Part shown: positions 9,701-18,872 of the stretch, one piece after another
Layout: every line of letters begins with the position of its first letter
Position numbering within the stretch: position 1 is the stretch's first letter
From: Phaeoceros laevis
Lineage: Eukaryota; Anthocerotophyta; Anthocerotopsida; Notothyladales
Length of the DNA: 23,866 nt
Direction: 5' to 3'
Assembly: GCA_049999765.1 (NCBI GenBank)
Contig: JBNGIQ010007614.1
Span: forward strand, 1 to 23,866
Notes under the pieces: generated by a model
Database searches by the model: none
Seen by the model: only the letters and a program-made list of their open reading frames with translations
Told to the model about the DNA's origin: nothing
Position numbers and translations under genes: made by a program

Positions 9701-11426
9701 CTGCGAAATCAAGCAACAACAGAAACTTCACCTTGTGCACAAACAGAGTCCCTGCAAGTCCACGACGTCCAGCCAGACCCCGAGGTGGAGGAAGTGCACA
9801 GTCGTCTCCAACTATGACCATCTGAAGAGCCACAGAGCAGATTAGCTAGGTCGGGAATGAATCTTAAGATCGACCAAGGGGTGCCGAGTAAACAAGGACA
9901 GCATTTTACGAACCTCAATCTTATACCCCTCAGCCTTTGCTTGTTCAGCTGCAAGCCCAAAATGAAGCCGATCGCCTGTATAGTTCTGTAATGAAAACAG
10001 TTCAACATGATGAAACCAGCAATATTTGAAGGTAGAACAATACCCTAGTATTGCAGGACTGTGAGGCTACTACCACTAACCTTGACAACGAGGAGACAGC
10101 CAGAAGGTCCAGTAACAGCCCGAATACCCTGCCATCCAGATCCTACGAAAATAAGTGTTCTGCAGGTTGATCACAGAGGCTGCCGTCATTCAGCCCCAAG
10201 AAGGATGTTGGATAACACTTGTGACCATAAGATGATGGTCATCAAACACTTACAGCAAGAATAGCATCACATGGTGGCGAAGTGAAGACATCTCCACAGA
10301 TGGCAGCAGTCAACATCCCTGCCCCCACATAACCTGCGTGGGCTGGCTCATGACCACTTCCTCCTCCTACAGAGGCAAGTCGAAAACCTCAACAAGCCAC
10401 TTCAACAGATGTATGCATGAGAAAACATCAAAGCCCTGACTTTGACCACAGCGACGGTGTTAACTTTACCAGATATCACGGCAACTTTGTCATAGGTGTC
10501 CCTAGAGATATCGGCCCGCAAAACCACTTTCACCTGCAAAGACTCGACATTAGCCGGTTGGTCGCGGTGCTCAAACAATGTCCACGAGCTCGATCCAGAC
10601 CTCAGGGGGAGGCAAACCAACACACCTCTGGAAAACCGTCCAAATACTGCAAATCTGGGTAGGACTCCACCAACCCCTGGATCATTTCAATCACCACATC
10701 TGCACAACCAGGAGATATCATTGTGCATCAGACGACAAGCAGGCTTTCTTTGATGAGCATCTCCACTCAAACTCTGGTGCTGTAACGGGCAGATCAGCTG
10801 CTGCAAAAAGCCCGTGGTGTTATACATCCCCAAACACGTTAGCAGTTTGGTTTCACGACAAAGAGCATCTTCAGAGTATGGCAGCAGCGTCTGCCAAGAC
10901 TACCAAGGTGTCAACAAACTCTAAAGCTGTCTGAAGAGCTACAGCAACGCAATTAAATGGATACAGATTGGCCGTCCCTATTTTCATGGAAAAGCCTCAT
11001 CAGTGGAGAAAGAGAGCACTACAGTGTCACGGACAGGTCTACTGGCAGAAAGGAATAGGCCTGCAGATCTCCGCATTGTATGGACCCAGCCCCGGAAAAC
11101 AGGAAACCACCCGTACGACTTGGCTAAACGCACAAAGAAACTCCGTGAGGAGACCCTTGGGGCGTGCAAAATCAGGAGCGAGCCACATTGCACAACTTGA
11201 AACAAAAATGCCTGTCATTTTCAAGTCTTGTGAATTGTGCATCCTTCCAAGACCAGGGAAGGACACCTTGGCAAACCATACTGTGACGGGCAAAGCTGAA
11301 AACTTTGCCCTTGGCCCCGTTAATTGTATGCATTTTCCAAGCATCTCTGGGACGGAGGAAAACGAGAGCCTTGAGATCTGCAATGGTACCGCTTGGATCG
11401 TTGATGAGTTTCTTCCCGGTCGACAT
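6726..11426 (-). CDS. dihydroxyacetone kinase (DhaK-DhaL, ATP-dependent), 20 exons, intact
   Basis: This cytosolic-type kinase phosphorylates dihydroxyacetone (and glyceraldehyde) with ATP. Exons, minus strand in coding order: 11426-11390, 10699-10626, 10533-10470, 10366-10254, 10128-10081, 9985-9914, 9821-9732, 9639-9466, 9159-9076, 8927-8872, 8690-8560, 8466-8341, 8222-8161, 8046-7903, 7812-7769, 7661-7578, 7437-7364, 7246-7134, 7046-6951, 6860-6726. All joins keep frame and give 606 residues ending in TAG, close to the roughly 590-600 usual in plants. DhaK domain, about 1-340: start [23 protein letters not shown] with H64, and LGIHGEPGAE with H225, the histidine that binds substrate covalently. 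The linker is about 341-380. DhaL, about 381-606: Asp ligands of the Mg-ATP site in [10 protein letters not shown] (D414, D419, D421), GGTSG at 462-466, and VPDPGA near 576-581. There is no transit peptide at the chosen ATG and no PTS1 at the C-terminus (ILPVLLR). Eighteen introns are GT-AG and intron 11 appears to be GC-AG. The frame stays open for 105 codons upstream of the ATG, but the family starts at MxxxKKxINDP. Confidence 0.96.
8467..8559 (-). other. GC-AG intron (intron 11 of the kinase gene)
   Basis: Only a donor at GACATGGCAG|GCACGG, joined to the acceptor CACTTCAG|GTCTGTCG, restores the family sequence [18 protein letters not shown]. The nearby GT in GGCA|GTGATA would put the next exon out of frame, reaching TGA within seven codons. 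The intron is 93 nt. GC donors make up roughly 1% of plant introns. The +4 and +6 bases depart from the usual GCAAGT, so a loss-of-GT mutation is an alternative. Confidence 0.75.
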
Positions 11427-12180
11427 GATGAGCAGCAGGTAGTAGCGAAATGCGTGTAAATCGGACAACCGCAGTAGCAGGAAGCAGCTCCGGGCATCAG
11501 CAGCTGGGAGGAGTGAGCAGGTGCGAAGCGGAGGGCATTGACAGAGGACTCCGCCGCAGCACTGCCAGAGAGTGCACCGCCTGGGCTGAGTACGCTCCGT
11601 CAGAGATCCATCGCAAGCTTCCTTGGTGAGGCTCTCGTGCGGGGCTGCGGGGCACTGCACTGCCGGATGTGGATAAAATATGCAGGCGAGGCTGCAGAAA
11701 CGAAGGCCCCGCACGGTACCTCCTGGCTCCTGCAGCAGCATTTTGCCAGCAACAGATTTTTTTTAAGCCCCAGGTAAGGACCACGCCTCACTTACCCTAA
11801 TTAGTCATTATTGTCTGTTTGTCGCGTAGCTACAACGTCCTCATTAGACACTTTTCCATACAAACACACGCAAGTGAACATTCACACTGCACACTGCACA
11901 CATGCGCCCCACACACATTGTAAGTCGCGACCCGCAACCGGGATATTTGCTCCCCTCTGTCAGCTGCCGCCCCCGGTTGTAGCGCCAATGGGTAGACTCC
12001 CGTCCCCGGCCAGGGCTCCTGGTTGACGACCGAATATGCCGGCGTGTTGGATTCCCACGTGGAGTCGGCGTAACACGATAATTTGTAACTAGAAAACTGT
12101 CCACTCCTACTCATATTGTGGTTTGTAGTTAGTTACACATGACTAGCTCACAACATGAACATGCGGTCTCCCCTCCTATT
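11427..12180. other. 5' flank of the kinase gene, no separate gene
   Basis: This should hold the kinase 5' UTR and promoter. Overlapping frames on both strands (up to 189 codons, mostly extensions through the first exon) carry no motifs. A CA-rich run of CACAC/TGCACAC lies near 11870-11925. No clear TATA box or start site was resolved. Confidence 0.4.
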
Positions 12181-12227
12181 TTAGTTGTTGTTTAGCATGT
12201 TACATTTGAAGTTCTTAGTTTGCTTCA

Positions 12228-12266
12228 GGGCACCCTCAAGGGTTTTAGTCTACCCTCAAGGGTTTT
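12228..12266 (+). repeat. short tandem repeat CACCCTCAAGGGTTTT x2
   Basis: Two adjacent copies of (C/T)ACCCTCAAGGGTTTT lie at about 12230-12245 and 12250-12266. CCCTCAAGGG is itself close to palindromic. It sits at the left edge of the BED-like repeat region. Confidence 0.7.
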
Positions 12267-12317
12267 TGCTCTTATCTCACAAAGGACGAAGGACAAGGGT
12301 ACAAAGACAATACACCA

Positions 12318-12840
12318 CAGCCAAAATACAAGAAGAAGGAGAAACTTCATTGCGTGCTTGTGGGTCCAATGGGGCCACACGCTATGATATAGGTGATCAC
12401 TTGGTACAATGCAAAACAAGGTTCCCTTATGAGAAGAATCGCTCAACATCCACCCCAAAGACAGTAAGCCTTTGGCTAGCTTCTCAGAATGTGACGTGAT
12501 GCTGAGGCAGTATGCCCAATTCGCAAATGATCACCTCTATCCACAACATGTGGCCCTCGCAAACTCACAAGAGCGTTGTAAAACTTCTTGTTCTCAAAAA
12601 AAGCAAATGAGTTGTAAGGGCTATGCCCAATTCGCAAATGATCACCTCTATCACAACGTGTGGCCCTCGCAAACTCACAAGCGTGTTGTAAAGCTTCTTA
12701 TTCTCAAAAAAAGCACATTAGTTCTAAGGCTATTCCTGTACATTGTCCTTCAAATGAGCCCCCACCTTCCAAGAGGAAACGTGTTGATCTCGGCTCTAGT
12801 AGTAGTAGTAGTAGGTGGGTCGCCCACGCCGTGACGACTC
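12318..12840. mobile_element. decayed element with BED-finger-like repeats
   Basis: A segment of about 110 bp occurs three times. Two direct copies (12511-12621 and 12622-12732, period 111) start TATGCCCAATTCGCAAATGA. One inverted, more diverged copy is at about 12318-12425. Read in the same sense, the copies encode matching peptides: CGSNGATRYDIGDHLVQCK (plus, 12359-12415) and CEFARATRCDRGDHLRIGHS (minus, within 12622-12690). The pattern C...GATR...HL..C resembles the BED zinc finger of plant hAT-type transposases. Downstream on the plus strand an open stretch carries PPPSKRKRVD, which looks like a nuclear-localisation signal, followed by a run of serines (TAG triplets). Frames are broken and no transposase core, terminal repeats or target-site duplication were found. 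It is most likely a dead, rearranged transposon fragment. Confidence 0.45.
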
Positions 12841-12887
12841 CTCATGGGAATCGGGCATGCTGCCCACTCGAGCTCTATTTTTATACA

Positions 12888-12940
12888 TATCTTGTTGTAC
12901 TCTCACAATACCAAAAAACTATGTTGTTAGGAACTTTGTG
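12888..12940 (+). repeat. dispersed 53-bp repeat, copy 1
   Basis: It reads ATCTTGTTGTACTCTCA then AAAAACTATGTTGTTAGGAACTTTGTG. Copies 2 and 3 lie at 12997-13049 and 13891-13943. Confidence 0.8.
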
Positions 12941-12996
12941 ACAAAAACATGAGCTAATAACCACATCTTTCTTCTTCTCCGCTCCGTTGTTATTAA

Positions 12997-13049
12997 TATC
13001 TTGTTGTACTCTCAAAACAACAAAAAATTATGTTGCTAGGAACTTTGTG
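12997..13049 (+). repeat. dispersed 53-bp repeat, copy 2
   Basis: This is a near copy of 12888-12940, with TATCTTGTTGTACTCTCA, an A-rich linker and ATGTTGCTAGGAACTTTGTG. Confidence 0.8.
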
Positions 13050-13512
13050 GTAAGAACCTTACTTACCGCGGTTTAAAAAACGTGGAATCGAAACGCGTTT
13101 CTTCACGTTTCTTTATTTTGGCCGGTGTCTCAAGCAAACGGGAGAAGGATCCTTTTTATTTTTTTTAAAATTAAATTAATTAAATTAAATCAGTTAAATT
13201 AATCATTCTTTTATACTTGACAAGGATTAATAAATATATGTAATGCCCTACTCATGCTTCTTATGCAATTAGAGAATAAGATCCAACTTGCTTCAAGTAC
13301 AAATCAACAACCACAAAGACTCATTAAGCAACAAAGCAAAGTTGCTTGATCACGCTCCTGCACAAATGCCTATCTTTCAAGCAAGTCTGTTTCTTGTAAC
13401 CACTCATTTACTATCTTCTTGTATTCCTTGTCTTTCTATTGTATTTGAGTGATTAACAAATGTAGTGCTTTGTTCAACCGTGCCTCAATGAGCCTTGCGG
13501 CCAACCATGAAA
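13050..13512. other. AT-rich intergenic DNA
   Basis: An AT-rich low-complexity tract with TTAAATTAAT repeats spans about 13155-13210. No gene, RNA or structured element is seen in the rest. Confidence 0.5.
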
Positions 13513-13514
13513 AT

Positions 13515-13650
13515 GGATTTCTACTCAACCACTTGGGTTTCTCAGGACCATCTTAGGATTTCTACTCAACCACTTGGATTTCTACTCAACCACTTGGGTT
13601 TCTCAGGACCATCTTAGGTTGCAGCCCGACATCACAAGTGGATTTCTACT
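13515..13650 (+). repeat. compound tandem repeat (GGATTTCTACTCAACCACTTGG)
   Basis: GGATTTCTACTCAACCACTTGG occurs at 13515-13536, 13557-13578 and about 13577-13598. GTTTCTCAGGACCATCTTAGG follows the first and third copies. A truncated unit, GTGGATTTCTACTC, lies near 13637-13650. This is a small satellite-like array and encodes no convincing protein. Confidence 0.85.
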
Positions 13651-13807
13651 CTTCTGCATGGCCTTCGGGCTGGTTGGGACCTCGTACCCAGGGGTTTCGG
13701 GGTTAAGTTGAAATGCATTCGACCTAAAGTTTTTCACTTCTGTGCCATTTAGCGCCACGTGGCATAAGGCATGTGCATACGACGCGCATGGGAGGGTCAT
13801 TGGTGGA

Positions 13808-13880
13808 GGGAGGCATGAGGCATGGGCTACTAGCAAGATATATTTATAGGGAGGCATGAGGCATGGGCTACTAGCAAGAT
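13808..13880 (+). repeat. exact 32-bp direct repeat, period 41
   Basis: Units 13808-13839 and 13849-13880 are identical and start GGGAGGCATGAGGCATGGGC. The spacer is ATATTTATA, and TATTATAAATA follows the second unit, so each copy is followed by a TATA-like sequence. Within the unit, GGCATGAGGCATGG is a further short repetition. Confidence 0.9.
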
Positions 13881-13890
13881 GTATTATAAA

Positions 13891-13943
13891 TATCTTGCTT
13901 TACTCTCAAAACAACAAAAAAAACTATGTTGCTAGGAACTTTC
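13891..13943 (+). repeat. dispersed 53-bp repeat, copy 3
   Basis: TATCTTGCTTTACTCTCA followed by an A-rich linker and ATGTTGCTAGGAACTTT matches the copies at 12888 and 12997. It immediately follows the 32-bp direct repeat. Confidence 0.8.
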
Positions 13944-14600
13944 TCCCTAAACATGGACAAGTCATCTTGTCGTGTCCACTCTCTACTAGTACCTGTTCAA
14001 GTGTAATGATTGCATTCCGCTTGCTTATAAGTAGTCGAGCCCATATTGGGACGGTTTTTTTTTGTGGTAATGGATTTTTTTCCTTGCTTTCCTATCAAGC
14101 AATTTAGCAAAGCAATGAAATTGGTTTCGAATTTCAGATGTTGCATTCTGGGATTAGTCTGGTTTGTGACATAGCAGCACTTTGCCATATCCGCCTATTG
14201 TCCATAGCCTCCAGAGGTAAGGCGTGATTTACGTCTACGCGAAGTTGGACTAAAACTCTACGTACTCAGTACCGTACCAGAGAGACAGACCACATTGTTA
14301 CGAAATAATTAACAGCCCCCTAATTCTGAGCCAGAAGTCGCTAGAAGTGCTCGGATTCGTTGTCCAGGAGAACATGAAAATGCGGGTATGGCACAATCGG
14401 AAACTTGTGAGCCTTCCACAAAGTGTGCACGGGCTTTCAAGTATGTAGATGAGGAACTGGGGAGTTGGAGAGTGCACGACTGTTCATGTTATTCGACAGA
14501 GGAATATGGACAACTCCACAAGCATGTGGGCAAGATCCTCCGTAACAAAGAGGCTGCAGGGACAGCAATCCTTGCAGCTTGATAGCTGATTCACATGCCC
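13944..14600. other. intergenic, one unassigned 64-codon frame
   Basis: A plus frame at 14388-14582 (64 codons, starting MAQSETCEPSTKCARAFKY) has an ordinary amino-acid mix but no recognised motif or splice partner. I list it here and do not call a gene. A homopolymer T tract lies near 14056. Confidence 0.35.
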
Positions 14601-15480
14601 TGAGCCCTCAACCAGAGCCCGGGGGTTGGTGGCCATGGTTAGGACCGGCATGAAGTGAAGGAGGTGAGCTCGATGTGACTAGGGTGACGAGCACAGGAGC
14701 CATTGAACGGAGACGGTGGAGTGGGGAGGCTGAAAAATGCCTGCCAGGTTTCGGAGGAGGAACCGAGCTCCCTCCAGCACTGACGCGGCAAAGCTCGAGT
14801 TGCTGGAGGACACACGGACAGGTGTAAGCTGTGGCTGGAAGTACCCCGGGGAAGCAGGGCAAGGCGGTTCCGGTTGCACCCGTGCCGGCAGAGGCGACGG
14901 GCATGGAGGCGCGCCGGTGCATGGACCAGGTGAGGGTCACATCGGAGGGTGCCGTGCCTACGCAAAGATGTGGCGTGAGCGTGCGGTCCAACGGGGTACC
15001 GTCTTGGGTCCCGGTGAGGGTAGCGGTGGTGGCCATGCCCGTGAGGGTGCGACCGGAGCATGTGTGCTAGTCCTGCCGAGACTTGGACAGGCTGATGATG
15101 CTTCATCCGCAGACTGCCGTACTCAAAGATCTGGCCACGGCCCACGCAGGGTGCCATTTGAAACCAGGGGTGCTAGCAGGAGAGGGTGTGAAGGGAAGCG
15201 GGGGCTCGGGCAGCTTTTGGAATGGATTCGGTGAAAGATGCTTCAAACGAGAAGAAGAAGCCGGATCGTCCGAAGCACCACCAGGCTGGCTGTTGAGTGA
15301 GAGACCAGGGACCCAGTTCTGTTCATATTATGCTGTACCTCAGCCAGGTAGCTTGCCTTGCACTGCAAGCGCCCTTTTAGCTGACGAAGCTTCCTGGCCT
15401 ACCAGGCTACTGGAAACGTGTCTGCTGGACCCAGCCACTTCCTTGTCTTGCTGGTTATGGAGGACTTGCAGTGAATAGTA
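14601..15480. other. GC-rich block with overlapping open frames, no gene assigned
   Basis: This stretch is clearly more GC-rich than its surroundings and is open in at least five frames (up to 172 codons minus and 165 codons plus). None shows a known motif. The products are rich in Gly, Arg, Pro and His, as expected for any frame of GC-rich DNA. It could be a promoter/5' UTR region or an eroded exon. Base composition alone explains the open frames. Confidence 0.45.
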
Positions 15481-16456
15481 AACCAGTATCCGGTGGTAAC
15501 CACTATGCAGTCCAAGCCACCTATTTTCAACAGTTTCATGGAGGTTGACAGGTCATTATGCTATCACAACGTACAGCTTCATGAAGACTTTGTGTCTTAC
15601 CTCACTTGTTGTCTAACCCTACTGTTGATTTACCTGTTAGAGTAGCTGTCTATTCAGTGACCTCGAGGATTTATTGTCGACGTTGGGCCTGTTGCCTAAC
15701 TGGCTCATGCATGGTTTGATGTGTGGCTTACAGGATGCATGAAAGCAGTAGTCTGGTTATGATGATGGGTAGCCATCTTTCGGATGAAGGAATGACAGCG
15801 GTTAGTATGTCACGCTCAGTTCTCCTACAGGCTCAAGGCTGCTGAAGTCACCGCAACCGTGAAGAGAAAGCATCAAAGTCAGCTGGACCGAGAGAGTAGC
15901 TGAGGTGATTTCCTGGTAAACATTATGGTTTGTTGTTTAGCCAGGTCGCAGGGCAGATCCTTGTTCCATATCGAAAGCTGTGAACGTAAGTTTCTTCTGT
16001 TAAGTCTGCCACATCCACCAGAGGAGCCGTAAGAGGACATGGCACCCTGCCAGACCCTGGTCACTTGGAGCAGGTTCGCTTGTCGTTTGTAACGTGGAAG
16101 GGAAGGACCGGATCCGAGAGTTTCAAAATGTTCTCAGAGTGGATATGGATATGGTAGTGTTGTACCGGACGATTACGAGCGTTTGGGGTCCTTGCAACAT
16201 CATCAGAGTACAATTCGGACCTCCCACTGAGGTCCATGTATTTCCAGCTCAAGGTAGCAGTGGCATCGAAGATGACATCTTGGGGAGGTGTTCTAATGCT
16301 TAAGGCAACAACGTTGACAGTTTGTGTGGTTTCTGGCACCAGGACTCACAGCCTGAAGGCAGCGCACGTCATATTTAAACCTGTCAATCTGAGTAGGTGA
16401 GGAGCAACGTCTAGCCTACCTCTGAAGTGGAAGGGAGCTGCTGAAACTGTTTCCAG
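15481..16456. other. no gene recognised upstream of the orphan exon
   Basis: Opposing frames at 16061-16339 (92 codons minus) and 16094-16303 (69 codons plus) are mutually exclusive, and neither is recognised. If the exon at 16457 belongs to a plus-strand gene, its upstream exons should be here, but none could be tied to it. Confidence 0.35.
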
Positions 16457-16641
16457 GTGATGGGGTCATCAACATGCTTTTGCTGTCTTGCCATTGCCTT
16501 AGTGCATTACGTGCTCGGATCATCACTGCTGCCAGGACAGAAGCCGTGTGGAGGGAGTCTGCTCTAACAGAAAACTTAAGAAGCAAACTGTGCCAGATGA
16601 GCAACCTTGCAGATTACGAAAGATTCACTGCAAGGTTTTAA
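16457..16641 (+). CDS. possible 3'-terminal exon, unknown protein
   Basis: A good acceptor (GTTTCCAG|GTGATGGGG) opens a 60-residue frame that ends at TAA. It includes ALRARIITAARTEAVWRE and SALTENLRSKLCQMSNL, a charged, helix-prone sequence with codon-like regularity. I do not recognise the family. A segment that is duplicated at 18873-19098 starts just after the stop, so that segment may be the 3' UTR. No upstream exon was found, so this could be the tail of a pseudogene or a chance frame. Confidence 0.3.
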
Positions 16642-16650
16642 GCACACTAC

Positions 16651-16895
16651 GCACTACTGGAACACCAGTTCTACTTCAGGAAAAGACACAGAAATGAGCC
16701 AATAAGGATCTGGTGTACCTTGGACTGCTTTCCTCACACAGCTTTAAACTTTGAAGTCTTGAAACTGTGGGGAACCATGTCGAAGTTGAGAAACCTTAAC
16801 AGCCTTTGCTGCCGTCTCGTTTTAGCAGAACTCTAATTGACCCACAGTCCGTTTGTCTTGTGAAATTTGGAGAAGGTTGTTTCATGGATTGCCCA
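16651..16895 (+). repeat. segmental duplication, copy A
   Basis: It aligns with 18873-19098. The best block is GAGCCAATAAGGATCTGGTG at about 16695, continuing TACCTTGGACTGCT. Weaker blocks end at TTTCATGGATTG. Indels and substitutions indicate an old duplication. Confidence 0.75.
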
Positions 16896-17161
16896 ACCTG
16901 GGAGTGCACGTAGAGCCCGTGGTGAATGACTGAATGAATGCAAAGTTTGGCAGGTTGGTCAGAGTTCGTTTGAAAATGTCATGGAACGCATTGCCGACGT
17001 GTTATGGCCAGACTTCCTGAAGTTCTACTGTCTCCTTAAACAAGACGCCCCTTGCCAGCTGGCTTTCAAGTACGCAAAGGTGGCTGCAAAGGTGGCCTGG
17101 CCTGAAGTGTTCGAGATCATCCCAGCACCTTGCGTTACTACGTGGATATCGCGTGTCAAAC
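16896..17161. other. unassigned 92-codon plus frame
   Basis: A frame from 16981 reads MERIADVLWPDFLKFYCLL and then CQLAFKYAKVAAKVAWPEVF. It looks protein-like up to about 17120, then runs into the TATA-bearing tandem duplication. No family is recognised and no splice sites link it to the exon at 16457. Confidence 0.3.
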
Positions 17162-17297
17162 CGTGGCATGAGCGGGGGAATGGCTTTAAAAGTGCCCGTT
17201 TACAAAACTGGGTTTATTGGCCCTTGACACGTGGCATAAGCAGGGCAATGGCTTTATAAGTGCCCGTTTACAAAACCGAAAATCGGGTTTATTGGCC
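17162..17297 (+). repeat. tandem duplication carrying TATA-like boxes
   Basis: Copies 17162-17223 and 17230-17297 share CGTGGCAT(G/A)AGC..GG, AATGGCTTTAAAAGTGCCCG or AATGGCTTTATAAGTGCCCG, TTTACAAAAC and GGGTTTATTGGCCC. Each has a TATA-like core (TTTAAAAG, TTTATAAG). The second copy has a small insertion (CGAAAATC). Confidence 0.85.
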
Positions 17298-17317
17298 CTG
17301 CCTAGTAAGGCAGGGCC
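17294..17317. repeat. perfect 10-bp hairpin, 4-nt loop
   Basis: GGCCCTGCCT, AGTA, AGGCAGGGCC forms an exact stem at the end of the second tandem copy. It is GC-rich and stable. There is no U-tract, so it does not look like a simple terminator. Confidence 0.9.
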
Positions 17318-17514
17318 TTCGCATCACTTGAACAAAACGTTTGACAAGGGTTTCACGTTCGACTTTTGCGGAGGTTTCAAGGTTTCCGTCGTTTCACAGT
17401 TTCTTAAGGCAGAGGCGATAGGCTGGTGTGGCGAGATCCACTCAAGAATCGTTTGCGAAAAGAAACGGCGGCAGAGAGTGGCAGCAGTCATCGTTGGCGT
17501 CCCGCGAGGGACAC

Positions 17515-17583
17515 CGTGATGGTAGGGCGCGAGCCCTGCCATCAGGCCGGCGGGGGTTCGATTCCGAAACCCTGCCACCAGGC
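17515..17583 (+). ncRNA. tRNA-like / SINE-head-like sequence
   Basis: A Pol III B-box match, GGTTCGATTCC, lies at 17555-17565. Upstream is TGGTAGGGCGCGAG, which resembles the D-arm 3' half and A-box region of a tRNA (TGGTAGAGCGCGAG). Downstream the sequence ends in GCCACCA. The acceptor and T stems do not pair well, so it is not a functional tRNA. A tRNA pseudogene or tRNA-derived SINE head is possible. The near-palindrome CCTGCCAYCAGG occurs twice in it. Confidence 0.35.
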
Positions 17584-17759
17584 AGCCCCTCTTGCCCACC
17601 CCATTGTGGGCCGGCAAGTAAGGGCCACATGGCCGGCTGCCACTCTGCCGGGTGTGTGCCCCCTGGGGCAGGAGCCCATGCAACCGCGGCCCAACCAGCG
17701 ATGGTTTGGTGATCGGGTGGCGTGCTGGCAATTGGCGGCCCGCTTGGCGAAGACTGGTT

Positions 17760-18033
17760 AAGGTGGAGCTTCTTCAAGCGGAGGCTCATGAGTCCTGGCT
17801 CATGAGTTATGCGGCTCGCGCACCGGCTCAGCGGGTTTCGGCCGGATATTTAGCCTTAGGGGCAACGAAAAACGCCGCGATTGCTGAAGTTGGGAGTGCA
17901 ATGAAGATTTAGTAGCTTGAGCATAGCGGATATGGAAAAAGAATAGGCATAATAGGATATAAAGTGTAATGTGTACAAATTTGTGTGTAATATGAAAAAG
18001 CGCCGTGATTCACTAAAAAAACGCAGTCAGCGG
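17760..18033. other. no feature seen
   Basis: No gene or repeat was identified. The near duplicate GGCTCATGAG(T) occurs twice around 17784-17807. Confidence 0.4.
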
Positions 18034-18087
18034 GCGGCGGTGATCGGGAGGAAGCAGCTGGCGGCGGTGATCGGGAGGAAGCAGCTG
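18034..18087 (+). repeat. exact 27-bp tandem repeat x2
   Basis: Units 18034-18060 and 18061-18087 are identical (GCGGCGGTGATCGGGAGGAA then GCAGCTG). The length is a multiple of three, but no supported frame runs through it. Confidence 0.95.
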
Positions 18088-18167
18088 AGCGGGGGAGTAG
18101 CAGCGATGGTAGCAGAAGGCAGCTGCAGCGGAGGAGAGAGCGGTGCAGGCAGCGGCCCGGCCGGTAG

Positions 18168-18237
18168 CAGCATGTCATGGAATTGAATATGCGCACGGGA
18201 GCCAGCATGTCATGGAATTGAATATGCGCACGGGAGC
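18168..18237 (+). repeat. exact 35-bp tandem repeat x2
   Basis: Units 18168-18202 and 18203-18237 are identical (CAGCATGTCATGGAATTGAA then TATGCGCACGGGAGC). The length is not a multiple of three, which argues against coding. Exact identity implies a recent duplication. Confidence 0.95.
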
Positions 18238-18872
18238 TTGGAGACAGGCTTGCTGCAGGCTTGAGCTTCGCGTGCATGAGGATCAATGGCGGCGTGCGGT
18301 TGTGGGGGGTCGCGTCATGGTCTTCGCTGTGGCCCAAGTGACAGGTTTTTGTCATTTCCTTCCTCCCGGGAGCGTCGGAGTTTGTGATTGAGAGTCAATC
18401 AGGCGCCCATTTCCAAGATTGGGTGGAGAGGTGCTTGCCTCCTGGACGGCCGTGGCCGACTGGGATGGGCGCACCGGCGTATGGTGCTTGTTATCACCTT
18501 CACGGAAGCACACCACTACTGAATGCCTGGTGTACGACTGCTCTTCCAGAGTCCGGCGGCTTTGCAATTGGGGGACTTGTATGGCGACTCCAGCTCTTTC
18601 CCCGCCGAAGGCGTCTGGTCAGGTTGAGAACGGCACCTTGACACTTGAGTCAGCTTGGCTGGATCCAAGGGATTTCAAATGCAACCTTGGGAGGTATGCC
18701 TTTTCTTCAGGGGATGTCGGAGACAAGTCCGACTACCTTACTTCTGGTCATCCTGTTTAGCATGCTGTGGCCTGGAAATCAAAACTTGGATTATGCTTGA
18801 AGAAGTTCTAACCTCCTTCTGGCAGCTTTAAATTCTGCTCAACTCCCTTGGGTTTGTGATCAGACTAGTTAC
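18238..18872. other. no gene recognised
   Basis: Plus frames of 85 and 113 codons (18384-18641, 18419-18760) overlap, and neither shows a motif. No P450 heme-binding exon (FxxGxRxCxG) was found on the minus strand. Confidence 0.35.

Noticed and set aside
11172-11741. N-terminal extension of the kinase (105 extra codons, possible transit peptide)
   Set aside because: The frame is open, but the extension is Cys-rich without transit-peptide character. The family starts at MxxxKKxINDP, which the ATG at 11426 gives.
13515-13650. CRISPR-like direct repeats
   Set aside because: The repeats abut or overlap, without unique spacers of constant length, and the context is a plant nuclear genome. It is a small tandem array.
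14608-15478. Overlapping frames up to 172 codons on both strands
   Set aside because: At least five mutually overlapping frames in a GC-rich block, none with a motif or splice logic; composition explains them.
16061-16339. 92-codon minus frame and its 69-codon plus partner
   Set aside because: Neither matches a known family, and no exon joins could be supported for either strand.
17426-17789. Frames of 94-135 codons on both strands near the tRNA-like sequence
   Set aside because: They contradict each other and contain the noncoding B-box region; no motif seen.
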